A DNA stretch of 64,000 bases from Deltaproteobacteria bacterium (GTDB lineage Bacteria > Myxococcota_A > Polyangia > Polyangiales > JADJMO01): the NCBI GenBank assembly GCA_016182965.1, contig JACPFM010000009.1:1-64000 (forward strand). The letters are read 5' to 3'. The position numbers were made by a program, and so were the translations under genes. The notes beneath the pieces were generated by a model. That model was not told where the DNA came from. It saw nothing but the letters and a program-made list of their open reading frames with translations, and ran no database searches. This document shows positions 1 to 8,303 of this stretch, piece after piece (position 1 is the stretch's first letter; every line of letters starts with the position of its first letter).

Positions 1-2
1 CG

Positions 3-146
3 CCGGCTGCCGCGGCGCCGGCTGCCGCGGCGCCTGCTCCGACCGCCACGCCGGCGGCTCCGGCGAAGAAGCCGGCAGCCTCGGAGAAGGTCGGGTCGTG
101 CGGCGCCGGCTCCTGCGGCGGAAAGAGCAAGAAGGCCGGGAGCTGA
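3..146 (+). CDS. C-terminal end of Pro/Ala-rich protein with Cys-rich tail (5' partial)
   Basis: The reading frame is open from the window edge and ends in TGA, giving the last 47 residues of a protein. A Pro/Ala-rich low-complexity stretch with a Lys pair is followed by the tail VGSCGAGSCGGKSKK. Two closely spaced Cys in Gly/Ser context, after a low-complexity leader, resemble the C-terminal cores of HvfA/bufferin-type metal-binding RiPP precursors that MNIO (DUF692) enzymes modify. An MNIO gene does exist elsewhere in this window (31770-32672), but it is not adjacent. The resemblance is by eye; the N-terminus and upstream neighbours lie outside the window, so it could also be an ordinary low-complexity protein. 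Confidence 0.55.
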   Translation, partial: PAAAAPAAAAPAPTATPAAPAKKPAASEKVGSCGAGSCGGKSKKAGS

Positions 147-263
147 TCGGGGTCGATCGGGCGGGGCGCCGCGCGGGCCCCGCCAGCGGTCGATCTTCAG
201 TGCGTCCCCGCCGCCCGGCGCAGGAGAGCAGGACGAGCGCGAGCGCCACGGAGCTCCGCGGCC

Positions 264-818
264 TCAGTACTGCAGGTACCTCTGCTCCCATTCGAAATCC
301 GCCGACGAGTCGCCGATGCCGGCGACGTGAAGCGTCATCTTCGTCGTGCCCGGTCCGAGCACGGGCGCGCCCGAAGGCGTCTGGCTCGGTACGGTGAGAT
401 AGCCCTTGCCGTGGTGATCGCCGGCGAAGACGCCGCTGCCATCCCACGTCAACCCGCTGTCGACCCGAATGCGGTCCGTCGCGAGATACGATCCCTTCAT
501 CGGATCCGTGTCGGGGATCGCCGAGTGATCGCTGAGGATGATCGTGAACAGCAGATCGCTCGGCGGCGCGGTCATCATGGGATTGCAGAACACGACCGCC
601 ACCTCGGTTCCACCGAGCGCCACGACCCTTCCGAGTTCGAACGAGGTGAGCCCGTGCGCGCCCGGCTCCGTCGCGCCGGGACACGCTGCGCTCGGCACGA
701 TCTGCTCCGCGGTGTCGGGACCGGCGTCCGCGTCCGAATGCGCATGCGAATGAGATGCGCTCGCGCAACTGACCGATATGGCTGACACGAACGGCACGGC
801 GAGCCACGACACGCGCAT
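264..818 (-). CDS. Exported protein of unknown function, His-rich N-terminus
   Basis: A 184-residue protein not recognised as a named family. It starts with a short hydrophobic signal ending in SVSCAS, a weak lipobox that may anchor it as a lipoprotein. A His/Asp-rich stretch (HSHAHSDADAG) follows and could bind metal. The rest looks like an all-beta secreted domain, with no catalytic motif recognised. The start was chosen because AGGAAG lies about 7 bases upstream of the ATG; a longer in-frame extension has no such site. It is the last gene of the minus-strand series, separated from the preceding propeller gene by a strong hairpin, so it may be expressed separately. Confidence 0.65.
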   Translation of the reverse strand: MRVSWLAVPFVSAISVSCASASHSHAHSDADAGPDTAEQIVPSAACPGATEPGAHGLTSFELGRVVALGGTEVAVVFCNPMMTAPPSDLLFTIILSDHSAIPDTDPMKGSYLATDRIRVDSGLTWDGSGVFAGDHHGKGYLTVPSQTPSGAPVLGPGTTKMTLHVAGIGDSSADFEWEQRYLQY

Positions 819-860
819 GACATCGACTTCCTGCCGTTCCGGTCCCTCGAGCGTCCTTCG

Positions 861-899
861 GGGGTTACCCGACACGCGCGGGACGTGTCGGGCAACCCC
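861..899 (-). terminator. Strong hairpin, likely terminator after the beta-propeller gene
   Basis: Arms 861-876 and 884-899 pair over 16 bases with one mismatch, around a 7-base loop. It lies between the stop of the minus-strand gene at 993 and the start of the next gene at 818. There is no clear T-run, as is common in GC-rich genomes. It could terminate or attenuate leftward transcription. Confidence 0.55.
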
Positions 900-992
900 T
901 CGGGACTGGCGTCGCGACGCTGCGCGCGACGCCAAGCCTCACGTGCTCGGGCCGCCGAAACGGCCGTCGACCCGAGCGCGTCTTTCGAGACG

Positions 993-2468
993 TTACGGCG
1001 TCTTGACGCCGACCTTCGCGTGCAGCGCCGCCTGCTCCTTGAGCGGCGCGCCGTGCAGCCCGTTGTGATCGGAGAGGACCTCGCCCGTCCAGTCGGCGTT
1101 GTACTTCACGAAGGCGCCGGAGTGCGTGCTGCCGCCCGACGGCATCGGGATGCTCCCGCTGACCGTGTTGGTCTTCATGTCGTAGATGGCGACCTTGAAG
1201 CTCGAGTTGCAGCTCAACCAGAGCTCGTTCGTCGACGACACTGGGTGCAGCGTGGCGTGATCGCCGCGGATGCAGTCGGTCGGGAACACGTTCATCGGCC
1301 TGTCGGTCGTCTCCATGATCATGGTGTCGACGAGGCCGATCTCCTTGCCCTGGTTGTGCGAGCCCTCGCCCTTGCCGACGGCGTAGATGATCTTGCCGTC
1401 CCAGCTGAGCCTGAGCCCATACGGTCCCTCGACGCCGGCGCGCGACTCGCCGATCTCCTTGTAGGTCGCGCGGTCGTACTTCACGATCACGCTCGAATGG
1501 CCCCCGCTGGCGTAGGCCCAACGGTTGTCGGCCGAGAAGTCGATCCACACCGGCGTGCTGTCGTGGATCGGCAGCATCTTCTTGAGCTTCCAGGCCTCGG
1601 CGTCCGCGACCATCACGATGTTGTCCTTGAGCTCGGACGCGACGTCCTGGCGCCAACGACCGCTCGCCCACATCTCCTTGCCGGTCGGATCGATGAAGTA
1701 GAGATATCCCTCCATCCCGAGATCGGTGAAGTCCATCCCGCCGACGACCTTGTTGTCGTCCTTGGGATCGAGCACGAACGGAGGCTGCGCCCACCCGTAG
1801 AGGAGCGCGCGCCCGTTCCCCTTGGAGTCGGTGAACGCGCTCGCGTGGTGCGGCCGGCCGCGCGTGGCCAGCATCTTGTCGAGCTTCCCCGTCTTGGCGT
1901 TGATGATCAGGAACCGTCCCCTGGTCGGGCCGTCGCCTGTCGGGAGGTAGATCCACTTGCCGTCGGGGGAGACGCCGAGACCGTGCGGCTCGAACGGATC
2001 GGCCCACTTCAGGTCGAACGCGCGATACACGAGCACCTCGTGAGTCGCCGCGTCGATGACGGTGTAGCCGGGGAGCTTCACGCCGCCGAGCGCGCCGCCG
2101 TAGCCCGGTCCGACGGTGGTGATGAACACCAGCGGGTGCGCCGCAGGATCCCAGGTCGGATCACCCGACGAATCGGCGGTAGCCTCGAGCGTCACGCCGG
2201 TCTTGCGAGCGAACTGGGTCTCCCAGCCGACGCCGGCGTCGTAGCCCGAAGGCGGCGCCTGGAAGACGGGCGTCTCGACGGCGGAGTTCTGGGCGTCCGC
2301 CACGCAGAACCCCTTGTCTTCGTGGGTGCCCTTTCCGCACTTCAGCCCCGTCTCCGTGGCGGGCCCTGTCTGCGCCTTCTCCGGCTCGTCGCTGTCCCCG
2401 CACGAAGCCATCCCGACCGCCAGGGCAACGGCTCCGAGCGCTGCGGTCCAATTTGCAATCTGCTTCAT
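993..2468 (-). CDS. Beta-propeller lipoprotein (YncE-like / cytochrome-d1-like fold)
   Basis: A 491-residue protein with a lipoprotein signal (hydrophobic run ending VGMASCGDS). Repeated blades of the type 'GLGVSPDGKWIYLPTGDG' and 'WIDFSADNRWAYASGG' mark it as a YncE/40-residue-type propeller. GGAGGA lies about 6 bases before the ATG. It follows a monoheme cytochrome gene by 94 bases and is probably co-transcribed with it. A propeller lipoprotein next to a cytochrome and cupredoxins fits a periplasmic redox or metal-binding scaffold. Several conserved His are present, but I cannot assign a cofactor or substrate. Some nitrous-oxide-reductase-like and methanobactin-linked propellers look similar. 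Confidence 0.75.
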   Translation of the reverse strand: MKQIANWTAALGAVALAVGMASCGDSDEPEKAQTGPATETGLKCGKGTHEDKGFCVADAQNSAVETPVFQAPPSGYDAGVGWETQFARKTGVTLEATADSSGDPTWDPAAHPLVFITTVGPGYGGALGGVKLPGYTVIDAATHEVLVYRAFDLKWADPFEPHGLGVSPDGKWIYLPTGDGPTRGRFLIINAKTGKLDKMLATRGRPHHASAFTDSKGNGRALLYGWAQPPFVLDPKDDNKVVGGMDFTDLGMEGYLYFIDPTGKEMWASGRWRQDVASELKDNIVMVADAEAWKLKKMLPIHDSTPVWIDFSADNRWAYASGGHSSVIVKYDRATYKEIGESRAGVEGPYGLRLSWDGKIIYAVGKGEGSHNQGKEIGLVDTMIMETTDRPMNVFPTDCIRGDHATLHPVSSTNELWLSCNSSFKVAIYDMKTNTVSGSIPMPSGGSTHSGAFVKYNADWTGEVLSDHNGLHGAPLKEQAALHAKVGVKTP

Positions 2469-2562
2469 GATGCGTCCTCCGTGCGAATCGCGGGCACACC
2501 TATCCCACCCGCGCCTCGCAGCACGTCCCTTCTCTGCCGGGCGCCCGACCGCGGGCGACCCT

Positions 2563-3057
2563 TCACGGTTGCGTCTTGAGCCAGCCGAGATACGCGACCA
2601 CTGCGTCGACGTCCTTGTCCGTGATACCGGCCGGGTACTGGAGATAGCTCACCATCGGCGGCACGTTCTGCACCGCCCACAGGACAGTGTCCTTCGGCTT
2701 TCCTCGGATGTACGGTCCGACGCCGAGCTCCCCCTCTGCCCTGTTGCCGTGACAGGAGGCGCAGCCGGCGCCCTTGTCGAACGGTGCACTGAAGAAGACG
2801 GCCTTCCCGCGATCGATCAAGGCCTGCCCCGTCAGCTCCGGACCGTCGTCGGCAGTGGGGACGTCGGAGTCCCCGCCGGTCGGCGTCGTCGCCGGGTCGC
2901 CCTCGCCGACGGTCGCGCCGTCGGTCGTCACGCCCCCGTCTCCTTCGAGCGCGGATCCGAGATCGGGGAGGCACCCCATCGCGGACGCCACGATCCAACC
3001 GGAGCCAATCCACTGCGCCGTGCGCAAGCATCGCCCGCGCATCGATCCGACTGCCAT
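2563..3057 (-). CDS. Monoheme c-type cytochrome lipoprotein
   Basis: A 164-residue protein. A hydrophobic N-terminal segment ends at IVASAMGC (lipobox-like), followed by an acidic Gly/Thr-rich linker of about 50 residues. The cytochrome domain then begins, with heme motif CASCH and a likely distal Met in NVPPMVSYL. It ends with the typical class I pattern 'DVDAVVAYLGWLK'. It is expected to be anchored in the periplasm and to carry electrons. AGGAG precedes the ATG. It sits upstream of the propeller gene at 993 and 200 bases downstream of the azurin-like gene. The intervening hairpins suggest its own transcript or partial read-through. Confidence 0.85.
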   Translation of the reverse strand: MAVGSMRGRCLRTAQWIGSGWIVASAMGCLPDLGSALEGDGGVTTDGATVGEGDPATTPTGGDSDVPTADDGPELTGQALIDRGKAVFFSAPFDKGAGCASCHGNRAEGELGVGPYIRGKPKDTVLWAVQNVPPMVSYLQYPAGITDKDVDAVVAYLGWLKTQP

Positions 3058-3078
3058 CTCCGTACTCCTCTCGGCGCC

Positions 3079-3097
3079 CCGCGGTTCCTCACCGCGG
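3079..3097. other. Small perfect hairpin upstream of cytochrome gene
   Basis: CCGCGGT pairs with ACCGCGG around a 5-base loop, 22 bases upstream of the minus-strand cytochrome start at 3057. It could be a leader hairpin or an operator. It is short and GC-rich, so chance is possible. Confidence 0.3.
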
Positions 3098-3246
3098 AGT
3101 CAGCCGATCGTGAGCAAGCGCCGAGCCATCTGAACGAGCGCGACGCGCCGGCGTGATCTCTGCGCGCCCGAGCCCGACGCACCCAACCGCGCCGATTCCG
3201 ATGCTGCTCTCGTCGGCGTGCGTGCACATTGCGCGGGCAATCTGCG

Positions 3247-3279
3247 CGTGCTCACGGTCACTGCGTGACGGTGAGCACG
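3247..3279 (-). terminator. Hairpin overlapping the stop of the azurin-like gene
   Basis: CGTGCTCAC (3247-3255) pairs with GTGAGCACG (3271-3279). An inner 5-base stem follows after one mismatch, giving nearly continuous pairing around a 3-base loop. The stem contains the stop codon and last codons of the minus-strand cupredoxin gene. It probably ends the long operon that begins near 9003. Confidence 0.5.
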
Positions 3280-3824
3280 CCCTTCATCACGACGTAGTGA
3301 CCGACGACGGTGCACACGTACGGGTAGGTGCCGGGTGCGGGCGCGGTGAAGGTCACCTCGGTGTCCGCGCCCGGCGTCGCCATCCCGGTGTGGGCGAGGA
3401 CGTCGGCGTTGCCTTCGGAGGGCAGATACCCCTTGTCGGCGCCAGCCTTGAGCCCCTCCGCCGCGACCGCTGCTTCGGTGCCCGGCTTCACCAGCACCCA
3501 GTTGTGCGACATCACGGGCATCTTGGCGTTGTTGTGGAAGACCAGGTGCACCTCTTGACCGGACTTCACGGTCAGCGAAGTGAGGTTGAAGGCCATCGTG
3601 TCGCCGACGCTTTCGATCTTGAGCTCCACGACGTCCTTCTTGGGCGCCGCCGAGGGCGTGGCCGATGGCGCCGCCGCCTGCAGCTCGATCTTCGGTGGCG
3701 GCGCGGCGGTCGGCGCCGCGCTGACTACGGGCGGGGCGCCCTTCTCGGTGTCGGCCTTCCCCTTCTGGCACGCGGGGACGGATCCCGTGATGACGAGTGC
3801 TGCGATGATGTTGGCGATACGCAC
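3258..3824 (-). CDS. Azurin-like cupredoxin lipoprotein
   Basis: A 188-residue protein with a lipoprotein signal ending GSVPAC, a Pro/Ala-rich linker, and a blue-copper domain from about residue 64. Type 1 copper ligands are visible: His107 in 'MSHNWVLV', Cys171 in 'YPYVCTVVGH', His176 and Met180. The segments 'HNWVLVKPGTE' and 'DVLAHTGMATPGADTEVTF' are close to classical azurin. It should be a periplasmic or outer-membrane-tethered one-electron carrier. It follows the second cupredoxin gene by only 9 bases, so both are probably made together and may feed the neighbouring cytochromes. Confidence 0.9.
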   Translation of the reverse strand: MRIANIIAALVITGSVPACQKGKADTEKGAPPVVSAAPTAAPPPKIELQAAAPSATPSAAPKKDVVELKIESVGDTMAFNLTSLTVKSGQEVHLVFHNNAKMPVMSHNWVLVKPGTEAAVAAEGLKAGADKGYLPSEGNADVLAHTGMATPGADTEVTFTAPAPGTYPYVCTVVGHYVVMKGVLTVTQ

Positions 3825-3833
3825 GATGCCTCC

Positions 3834-4595
3834 TCACTTGTGGAGCGTGAACGTGGCGGTGGCATCGCCGCCCTTGACCGTCACGGATTGGCTGTCCTTG
3901 GTGTCGTCGCGGTGCCACACGACGACCTGATACGTGCCCTCCGGCACGTCCTTCATGGTGAAGTGCCCCTTGCCGTCGGTGACCGCGAAGAAGCTCGAGG
4001 GCGCGACGACCACATACGCGAGCATGCCCGGGTGCAGATTGCACAGGAGCCTGTACGTGCCCGCCTTCGGGAACTCGCGGGTGCGTTTGACCCACTGCGA
4101 GATCATCCCGAGGTTGAACTTCTCGTTGTCCCACGAATAGACGTTGTGCGGGAAAGGATCGCTGTTGTTGAACGTCACCGAGCCGCCGGCGCGGATCGCC
4201 GACACGAACGGAAGGAACAACATGCCCTTCTGATCGATCGTCGCCGACGCGCCGCGCGCCTTCTCGATCGGGCCGTCTTCGAGGTAGACGACGGCGCTCG
4301 AGGCAGCCTTGTTCGCCGCGGTGGTGACGGACCCGGTGAAGGTCCAGCGCTTCGATGGATCAGCGGCGGCCGAGGCGGACGCTGAGGCGGGGGCCGAGGC
4401 GACGACGACCGGCGCCGACGACGCGGCCGGCGCGACGGACGCGACGGCGGTCCCCGTGCTCGTGGCCGTGGGTGCGGGCGGGAGCTGCTCGCCGGAGACC
4501 GTCGGGTGCGCGGACTCGGGGAGCTTCGAGCACCCGGCCGCCCAGAGCCACGGAACCGCCGTCGCCGCGAGCGCGACAAGAGGCCTGAACTGCAT
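3834..4595 (-). CDS. Cupredoxin-domain lipoprotein with carboxypeptidase-regulatory-like C-terminal domain
   Basis: A 253-residue protein. The lipobox WAAGC is followed by a long Ala/Ser/Pro linker (about residues 30-80), then a plastocyanin-like copper domain. Ligands His150 (FPHNV), Cys185, His188 and Met191 (CNLHPGM) are visible. The C-terminus 'GHFTMKDVPEGTYQVVVWH' is a CarboxypepD_reg-like beta domain. Similar proteins occur with methylamine-utilisation and multiheme clusters. AGGAAGGA precedes the ATG. It is sandwiched between a PQQ-type propeller gene (47 bases upstream) and the azurin gene in one operon, supporting a shared copper electron-transfer role. The exact partner is unknown. 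Confidence 0.85.
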   Translation of the reverse strand: MQFRPLVALAATAVPWLWAAGCSKLPESAHPTVSGEQLPPAPTATSTGTAVASVAPAASSAPVVVASAPASASASAAADPSKRWTFTGSVTTAANKAASSAVVYLEDGPIEKARGASATIDQKGMLFLPFVSAIRAGGSVTFNNSDPFPHNVYSWDNEKFNLGMISQWVKRTREFPKAGTYRLLCNLHPGMLAYVVVAPSSFFAVTDGKGHFTMKDVPEGTYQVVVWHRDDTKDSQSVTVKGGDATATFTLHK

Positions 4596-4642
4596 TGCGA
4601 CGTCCTTCCTTCGTTTCGATGAATTCAAATGAACGGATCCGG

Positions 4643-5833
4643 CTACTGCCCCAAAGCGAACAGGCGCCCATCCGCCGCGCCGACGTACAGGGTCCCGTCG
4701 GCCGCGATCGCGATCGAAGACGTCGCGATCATGCCTTCGGTCGCGACCTCCCAGCGGAGCCGGCCCTCGCAGTCGAGGGCGTGCACCTTCCCGTCGCGCG
4801 ACGCGAAGTACACGTTGGCGTCGCGATCGATCGCCGGAGACGAGTAGGAAATCGACGAGTGAGTCTCGAAGCTCCAGAGCTCGGCGCCTTCGTGCGACAG
4901 CGCGTGGAACCGCCCGTCCCGTGCGCCGATCATGACGACGCCGGGCGCGCATCCGCCGGAGCCGCCTGCGCGACCGGCCGAGATCACAGGCGACGACGCG
5001 ACCGGCGACTTCGCGTCGAGCTCCCAGCGCTTCGCGCCGTCGCTCCGGAGCGCGAAGATCAGCCCTCCGTCGGTCCCGAAGACGATCGTCCCGTCGGCGG
5101 CGACCGCAGCCGACGATTGGATCTCGCTCCCCGCGTCGAACGACCAGGCGATCTCGCCGCTCGATCGAACCGCGTGCAACTTCTGTGTCGACTCGGCGCC
5201 GACGTAGACCGTCCTGCCGTCGTCGCTCAGCGCGGGAGAGGTGTGGCACTCGCCGATTTCGCGCTCGAAGCGCAGCTTCCCGTCCGGCCCGAGCGCGTAC
5301 AGGTTGCCGTTGTGCCCGCAGAAGTAGACCGAGCCGTCGGGGCCGATGGTGGGCGACGAGTGGACCTCTCCGGCGACAGGGAACCGCCAGCGCTCGCTGC
5401 CGTTTGCGTTCAGCGCGAAGAGGAACGAGGTCTCCTCGCTCTCCGAAGGGACGTAGATGACGCCGTCGTCGCGAAGGGCCGCGGTCGCGTGGATGGGTCC
5501 GGTCTTCGCCGACCAGAGCTCCACACCGGCGGGCGAGAGCGCGCGGAAGCTGCCGTCGTGCGAGCCGACATAGAGCGTTCCGTCGGCGGCGACGGTCGCC
5601 GCGGCGTGAAACGCATCGGCAGCACGAAACGTCCATCGCACACGTGGTGTGGTGGAGGGCGGCGCGGCGCTGCTCCGGCCCGAGTGCCGCGCGTCGCGGA
5701 GGAACATCTGCCACGCGGCGGTCCTGCTCGGACCGCAGGCGTCGGCGCGACACTCCTCCGGCGCCGGATCGGGCGTCGCGGGGAGGCAGCCGGTCGCTGT
5801 GAGCGCCGCGATAAGGGCTACGATGCGCATCAT
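4643..5833 (-). CDS. PQQ-binding-like beta-propeller lipoprotein
   Basis: A 396-residue lipoprotein (signal ending TATGC). Regular blades of the form 'AADGTLYVGSHDGSFRAL' and 'GPDGSVYFCGHNGNLYAL', each about 40 residues, give an eight-bladed PQQ/BamB-like propeller. No PQQ-dehydrogenase active-site set was recognised, so 'PQQ-like' describes the fold only. The start ATG overlaps the upstream TGA (ATGA), indicating translational coupling with the YncE-like gene. Extra Cys residues lie near the N-terminus (ECRADACG). It probably acts as an extracytoplasmic scaffold or sensor of the operon. Confidence 0.85.
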   Translation of the reverse strand: MMRIVALIAALTATGCLPATPDPAPEECRADACGPSRTAAWQMFLRDARHSGRSSAAPPSTTPRVRWTFRAADAFHAAATVAADGTLYVGSHDGSFRALSPAGVELWSAKTGPIHATAALRDDGVIYVPSESEETSFLFALNANGSERWRFPVAGEVHSSPTIGPDGSVYFCGHNGNLYALGPDGKLRFEREIGECHTSPALSDDGRTVYVGAESTQKLHAVRSSGEIAWSFDAGSEIQSSAAVAADGTIVFGTDGGLIFALRSDGAKRWELDAKSPVASSPVISAGRAGGSGGCAPGVVMIGARDGRFHALSHEGAELWSFETHSSISYSSPAIDRDANVYFASRDGKVHALDCEGRLRWEVATEGMIATSSIAIAADGTLYVGAADGRLFALGQ

Positions 5834-6894
5834 TTCTTCACCCTCAGCGCGGCGATGCCGTGCACCCTTCCCTTACCAAGGTCGATCACGCCGAGCGTCT
5901 TCATCGAAGCGAGATCGACGACGCCCACGCCGACCGTGTCCCGGAGCGTCGTGTAGGCGCGCTTGCAGTCGGGCGAGACCGCGACGATCTGCGGCCGGCC
6001 GGGCACCGCGGCGGCGCCCGTCCGCCCGAGCGATCCGGTGTCGTACATGGCGACGGAATCGACGGTCGCGTTGGTGACGAGGAACCGATTGCCGGCGAGG
6101 GCGACGCCGTGCGCGTCCATGAGGCCCGCGGTCAGCACGCGCACCACCGAGCCCGACGCGACGTCGAGCACGTGCACGCTGTTGTCGAGCGGCTCGCTCT
6201 CGATGAGGAGCCGCTCGTCGTGGGTCAAGACGAGGCCCATCGCGCCGTGGGCCGTGCGGATCGTCGCCGTCACCTTCCGTGACGCGACGTCGACGACGGA
6301 GACCGTGCCGCTGTCGCCGTTGGAGACGTAGGCCCTGGTGCCGTCGCGCGTGAAGGCGATCTCGGTCGGGCCGTCGCCGACCTGGATCGAGGGATCGGAG
6401 ACCTGGTTGGTCGCGGTGTCGATGACCGTGACGTCGTTGCTGCCGATGTTAGCCACCCAGGCGAAGCGGCCGTCGGGCGTGACCCTCGGCTGGTGCGGAG
6501 TGAGGCCCGCTTCGACCGTCGCGACGACCTGGTAGGTGCTCGTGTCGATGACCGAGACCGTCCCGTTCCTGCCCGCGGTGCTCAGGTTCGCGACGTAGGC
6601 GAGGCGACCATCCGGCGTGAACGTCACCTCGTGAGGCGACTTGCCGACGCGGATGGTCGCGAGGACGTCCGCTTCGGCCTTCCCGCCGCTCTCGCGCGGC
6701 TTCAGCACGAAGACCGAGTCGATGTCCGTGCCCTGGTTCGTGACCCAGAGCGTCCACTCCGTGGCCGTCGCGTCGCAGCCGGGCTGATCGTCGATGGGCG
6801 CGGCAGGTTCCTTCGCGCTGCATCCGAGGAGGAGCGCCGCGCAGCAGCAGGCCGATGCGAGGCGCAGACCGGGAGACGTAGTTCGGACCAACAT
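5830..6894 (-). CDS. YncE-family beta-propeller lipoprotein
   Basis: A 354-residue protein. The start was set at 6894 because a strong site (GAAGGAGGG) lies just upstream; the ATG five codons earlier falls inside that site. The lipobox is ALLLGCSAK. Repeats such as 'SPHEVTFTPDGRLAYVANL', 'TVSVIDTSTYQVVATVEAG' and 'THDERLLIESEPLD' are typical seven-bladed YncE/lactonase-like blades. It lies 15 bases after the barrel gene and overlaps the next gene by 4 bases. Such propellers often accompany surface cytochromes; no enzymatic residue set is evident. Confidence 0.85.
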   Translation of the reverse strand: MLVRTTSPGLRLASACCCAALLLGCSAKEPAAPIDDQPGCDATATEWTLWVTNQGTDIDSVFVLKPRESGGKAEADVLATIRVGKSPHEVTFTPDGRLAYVANLSTAGRNGTVSVIDTSTYQVVATVEAGLTPHQPRVTPDGRFAWVANIGSNDVTVIDTATNQVSDPSIQVGDGPTEIAFTRDGTRAYVSNGDSGTVSVVDVASRKVTATIRTAHGAMGLVLTHDERLLIESEPLDNSVHVLDVASGSVVRVLTAGLMDAHGVALAGNRFLVTNATVDSVAMYDTGSLGRTGAAAVPGRPQIVAVSPDCKRAYTTLRDTVGVGVVDLASMKTLGVIDLGKGRVHGIAALRVKK

Positions 6895-6909
6895 GGCACC
6901 CTCCTTCAT

Positions 6910-8097
6910 TCAGAGCTCCCAGCGCGCCGACATCTCGGCACGCGTGCGCGCGTAACAGGAGTAGCTGCGCGAATAGACGGGCAGACCGGACGGGTCGCGC
7001 TCCGGGCTGAAGCTCGCGCAGTCGTTCGACGTCGCGTCGACGCGACGCACGGCGAGCTCGATCCGCAGGTGCTCGCTCGCGTCCCAGCGATACACGAGGG
7101 CGACGTCGCTGCGGAAGTCCTGTCGCGTATTGGAGTAGCGTCGATCGAAGCGGTTCTCGGGGAAGGTGTAGCGCCCGGCGCCGACCTGCGCGTAGACCGC
7201 GTGCCCCTCGCCGAGCGCGACGAGCGCCGTGCCGAGCGCGTGCACCGCGCGGTACAGGAACGCCGGGCTGTTCGAGTCGTTCACCTCGTAGCGCGCGCCG
7301 AAGGTGAGCACGAGGTCGTGGACCGGAGCGGCCATGATCTCGACCGTCGAGCTCGAGCCGATGTCGTGCCGCTCGACGCCGGCGCTCAGGCCCGCGTAGT
7401 CCGCGAGCGTCACGCTCAGGTTGCCGTCGTACGCCGTCGTCGAGACCTCGTGCAGCGCGCGCAGGCGCACGCGCCGGCTCGCCCAGTGGCGAAGCTCGAG
7501 CTCGAAGTGGTGACCGCGGCTGTCGATGTTGGCGTAGCTGTTCTTCGCGGGCGCGCGACCGCCCTCGTAGCGGCCGAAGCTCTGCGTGTTCCATCGCCAG
7601 CGGCCTTCGACGATCACGCCGCCGCCGAGCGTGTAGACCCCGACGACCTTCGTTTCGAAGGCGCGAAACGACCACTCGGGCTGCTCACGGTGATGGACGA
7701 ACGTCACTGACGGGGTGAGCTTGTCCGCGCGCGCGAACGACTTCTCGTAAGCGACGCCCGCCGTCGCGTCCCATCCGACGAGCTCTTTGGTCGTTCGCAG
7801 ACGGGCGAGCTCGTATTTGCCGGTGGCACGAAGGCGATCGTGCCCCCCGAGGCGCACGTCGAGCCGCGCGTCGGTCGAGGGCAGCGCCGCGTAATCGGGG
7901 GGCGTCTTTGCCCCGAGCAGCGATCCGAGGAACTGACCTCTCCGCCCGAGTAGCGGGTTGTCGTCGTACGCGGCCGTCAGCTTGACCCCGACCTTCAGAT
8001 CGACGTCGCGCGCGCGCTCGCCGTCCCCGGGCGGCGGCGCCGGGTGCAGCGCCGCGGCCATCCCCGCGACGATCCAGGCGGGCGCGCACGCTACCAT
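6910..8097 (-). CDS. Outer-membrane beta-barrel protein
   Basis: A 395-residue protein. A signal peptide (MVACAPAWIVAGMAAALHP) is followed by alternating amphipathic strands rich in Arg/Tyr/Val (for example 'LRATGKYELARLR', 'GVIVEGRWRWNTQSF') and ends in 'EMSARWEL', a beta-barrel-like C-terminus. No plug or periplasmic domain is visible. The ATG overlaps the stop of the preceding small lipoprotein by 7 bases, so it is coupled to it. In this operon of lipoproteins and copper carriers it may act as the outer-membrane conduit, comparable in logic to porin-cytochrome systems. That role is inferred from context. Confidence 0.8.
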   Translation of the reverse strand: MVACAPAWIVAGMAAALHPAPPPGDGERARDVDLKVGVKLTAAYDDNPLLGRRGQFLGSLLGAKTPPDYAALPSTDARLDVRLGGHDRLRATGKYELARLRTTKELVGWDATAGVAYEKSFARADKLTPSVTFVHHREQPEWSFRAFETKVVGVYTLGGGVIVEGRWRWNTQSFGRYEGGRAPAKNSYANIDSRGHHFELELRHWASRRVRLRALHEVSTTAYDGNLSVTLADYAGLSAGVERHDIGSSSTVEIMAAPVHDLVLTFGARYEVNDSNSPAFLYRAVHALGTALVALGEGHAVYAQVGAGRYTFPENRFDRRYSNTRQDFRSDVALVYRWDASEHLRIELAVRRVDATSNDCASFSPERDPSGLPVYSRSYSCYARTRAEMSARWEL

Positions 8098-8303
8098 TGG
8101 CACACCGGGCAGCCGCCCTTGGGCGTGAGCGCCCCGCCGGCGCCGTCGCGCTCGGCGAGCTCCCATCGGATGTCCTCGTGCGCGCGCACGATTGGATCGC
8201 TCTCGCGCAGGATCGTGCGCGACGTGGACGCGCCGGCGCAGCCCGCGGAAGCGAGCGCGATCAGCACGATCGCGATCGATCTAACCCGGGATGACGACGA
8301 CAT
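8091..8303 (-). CDS. Small lipoprotein, C-terminal CPxC motif
   Basis: A 70-residue protein. A signal with lipobox ASAGCAG is followed by about 35 charged residues and ends 'GGCPVCQW'. The two terminal Cys in CPVC could bind metal or form a disulfide. Its start lies inside the end of the upstream gene (23-base overlap) and its stop overlaps the barrel gene, so it is translated with both. Small lipoproteins with this layout are seen beside barrel/propeller clusters (DUF4266-like), but the assignment is by impression. Confidence 0.7.
   Translation of the reverse strand: MSSSSRVRSIAIVLIALASAGCAGASTSRTILRESDPIVRAHEDIRWELAERDGAGGALTPKGGCPVCQW

Noticed and set aside
885-2579. Long plus-strand open frame opposite the beta-propeller gene
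   Set aside because: Arg/Val/Asp-rich antisense shadow of a clear minus-strand lipoprotein gene; no domain or ribosome site.
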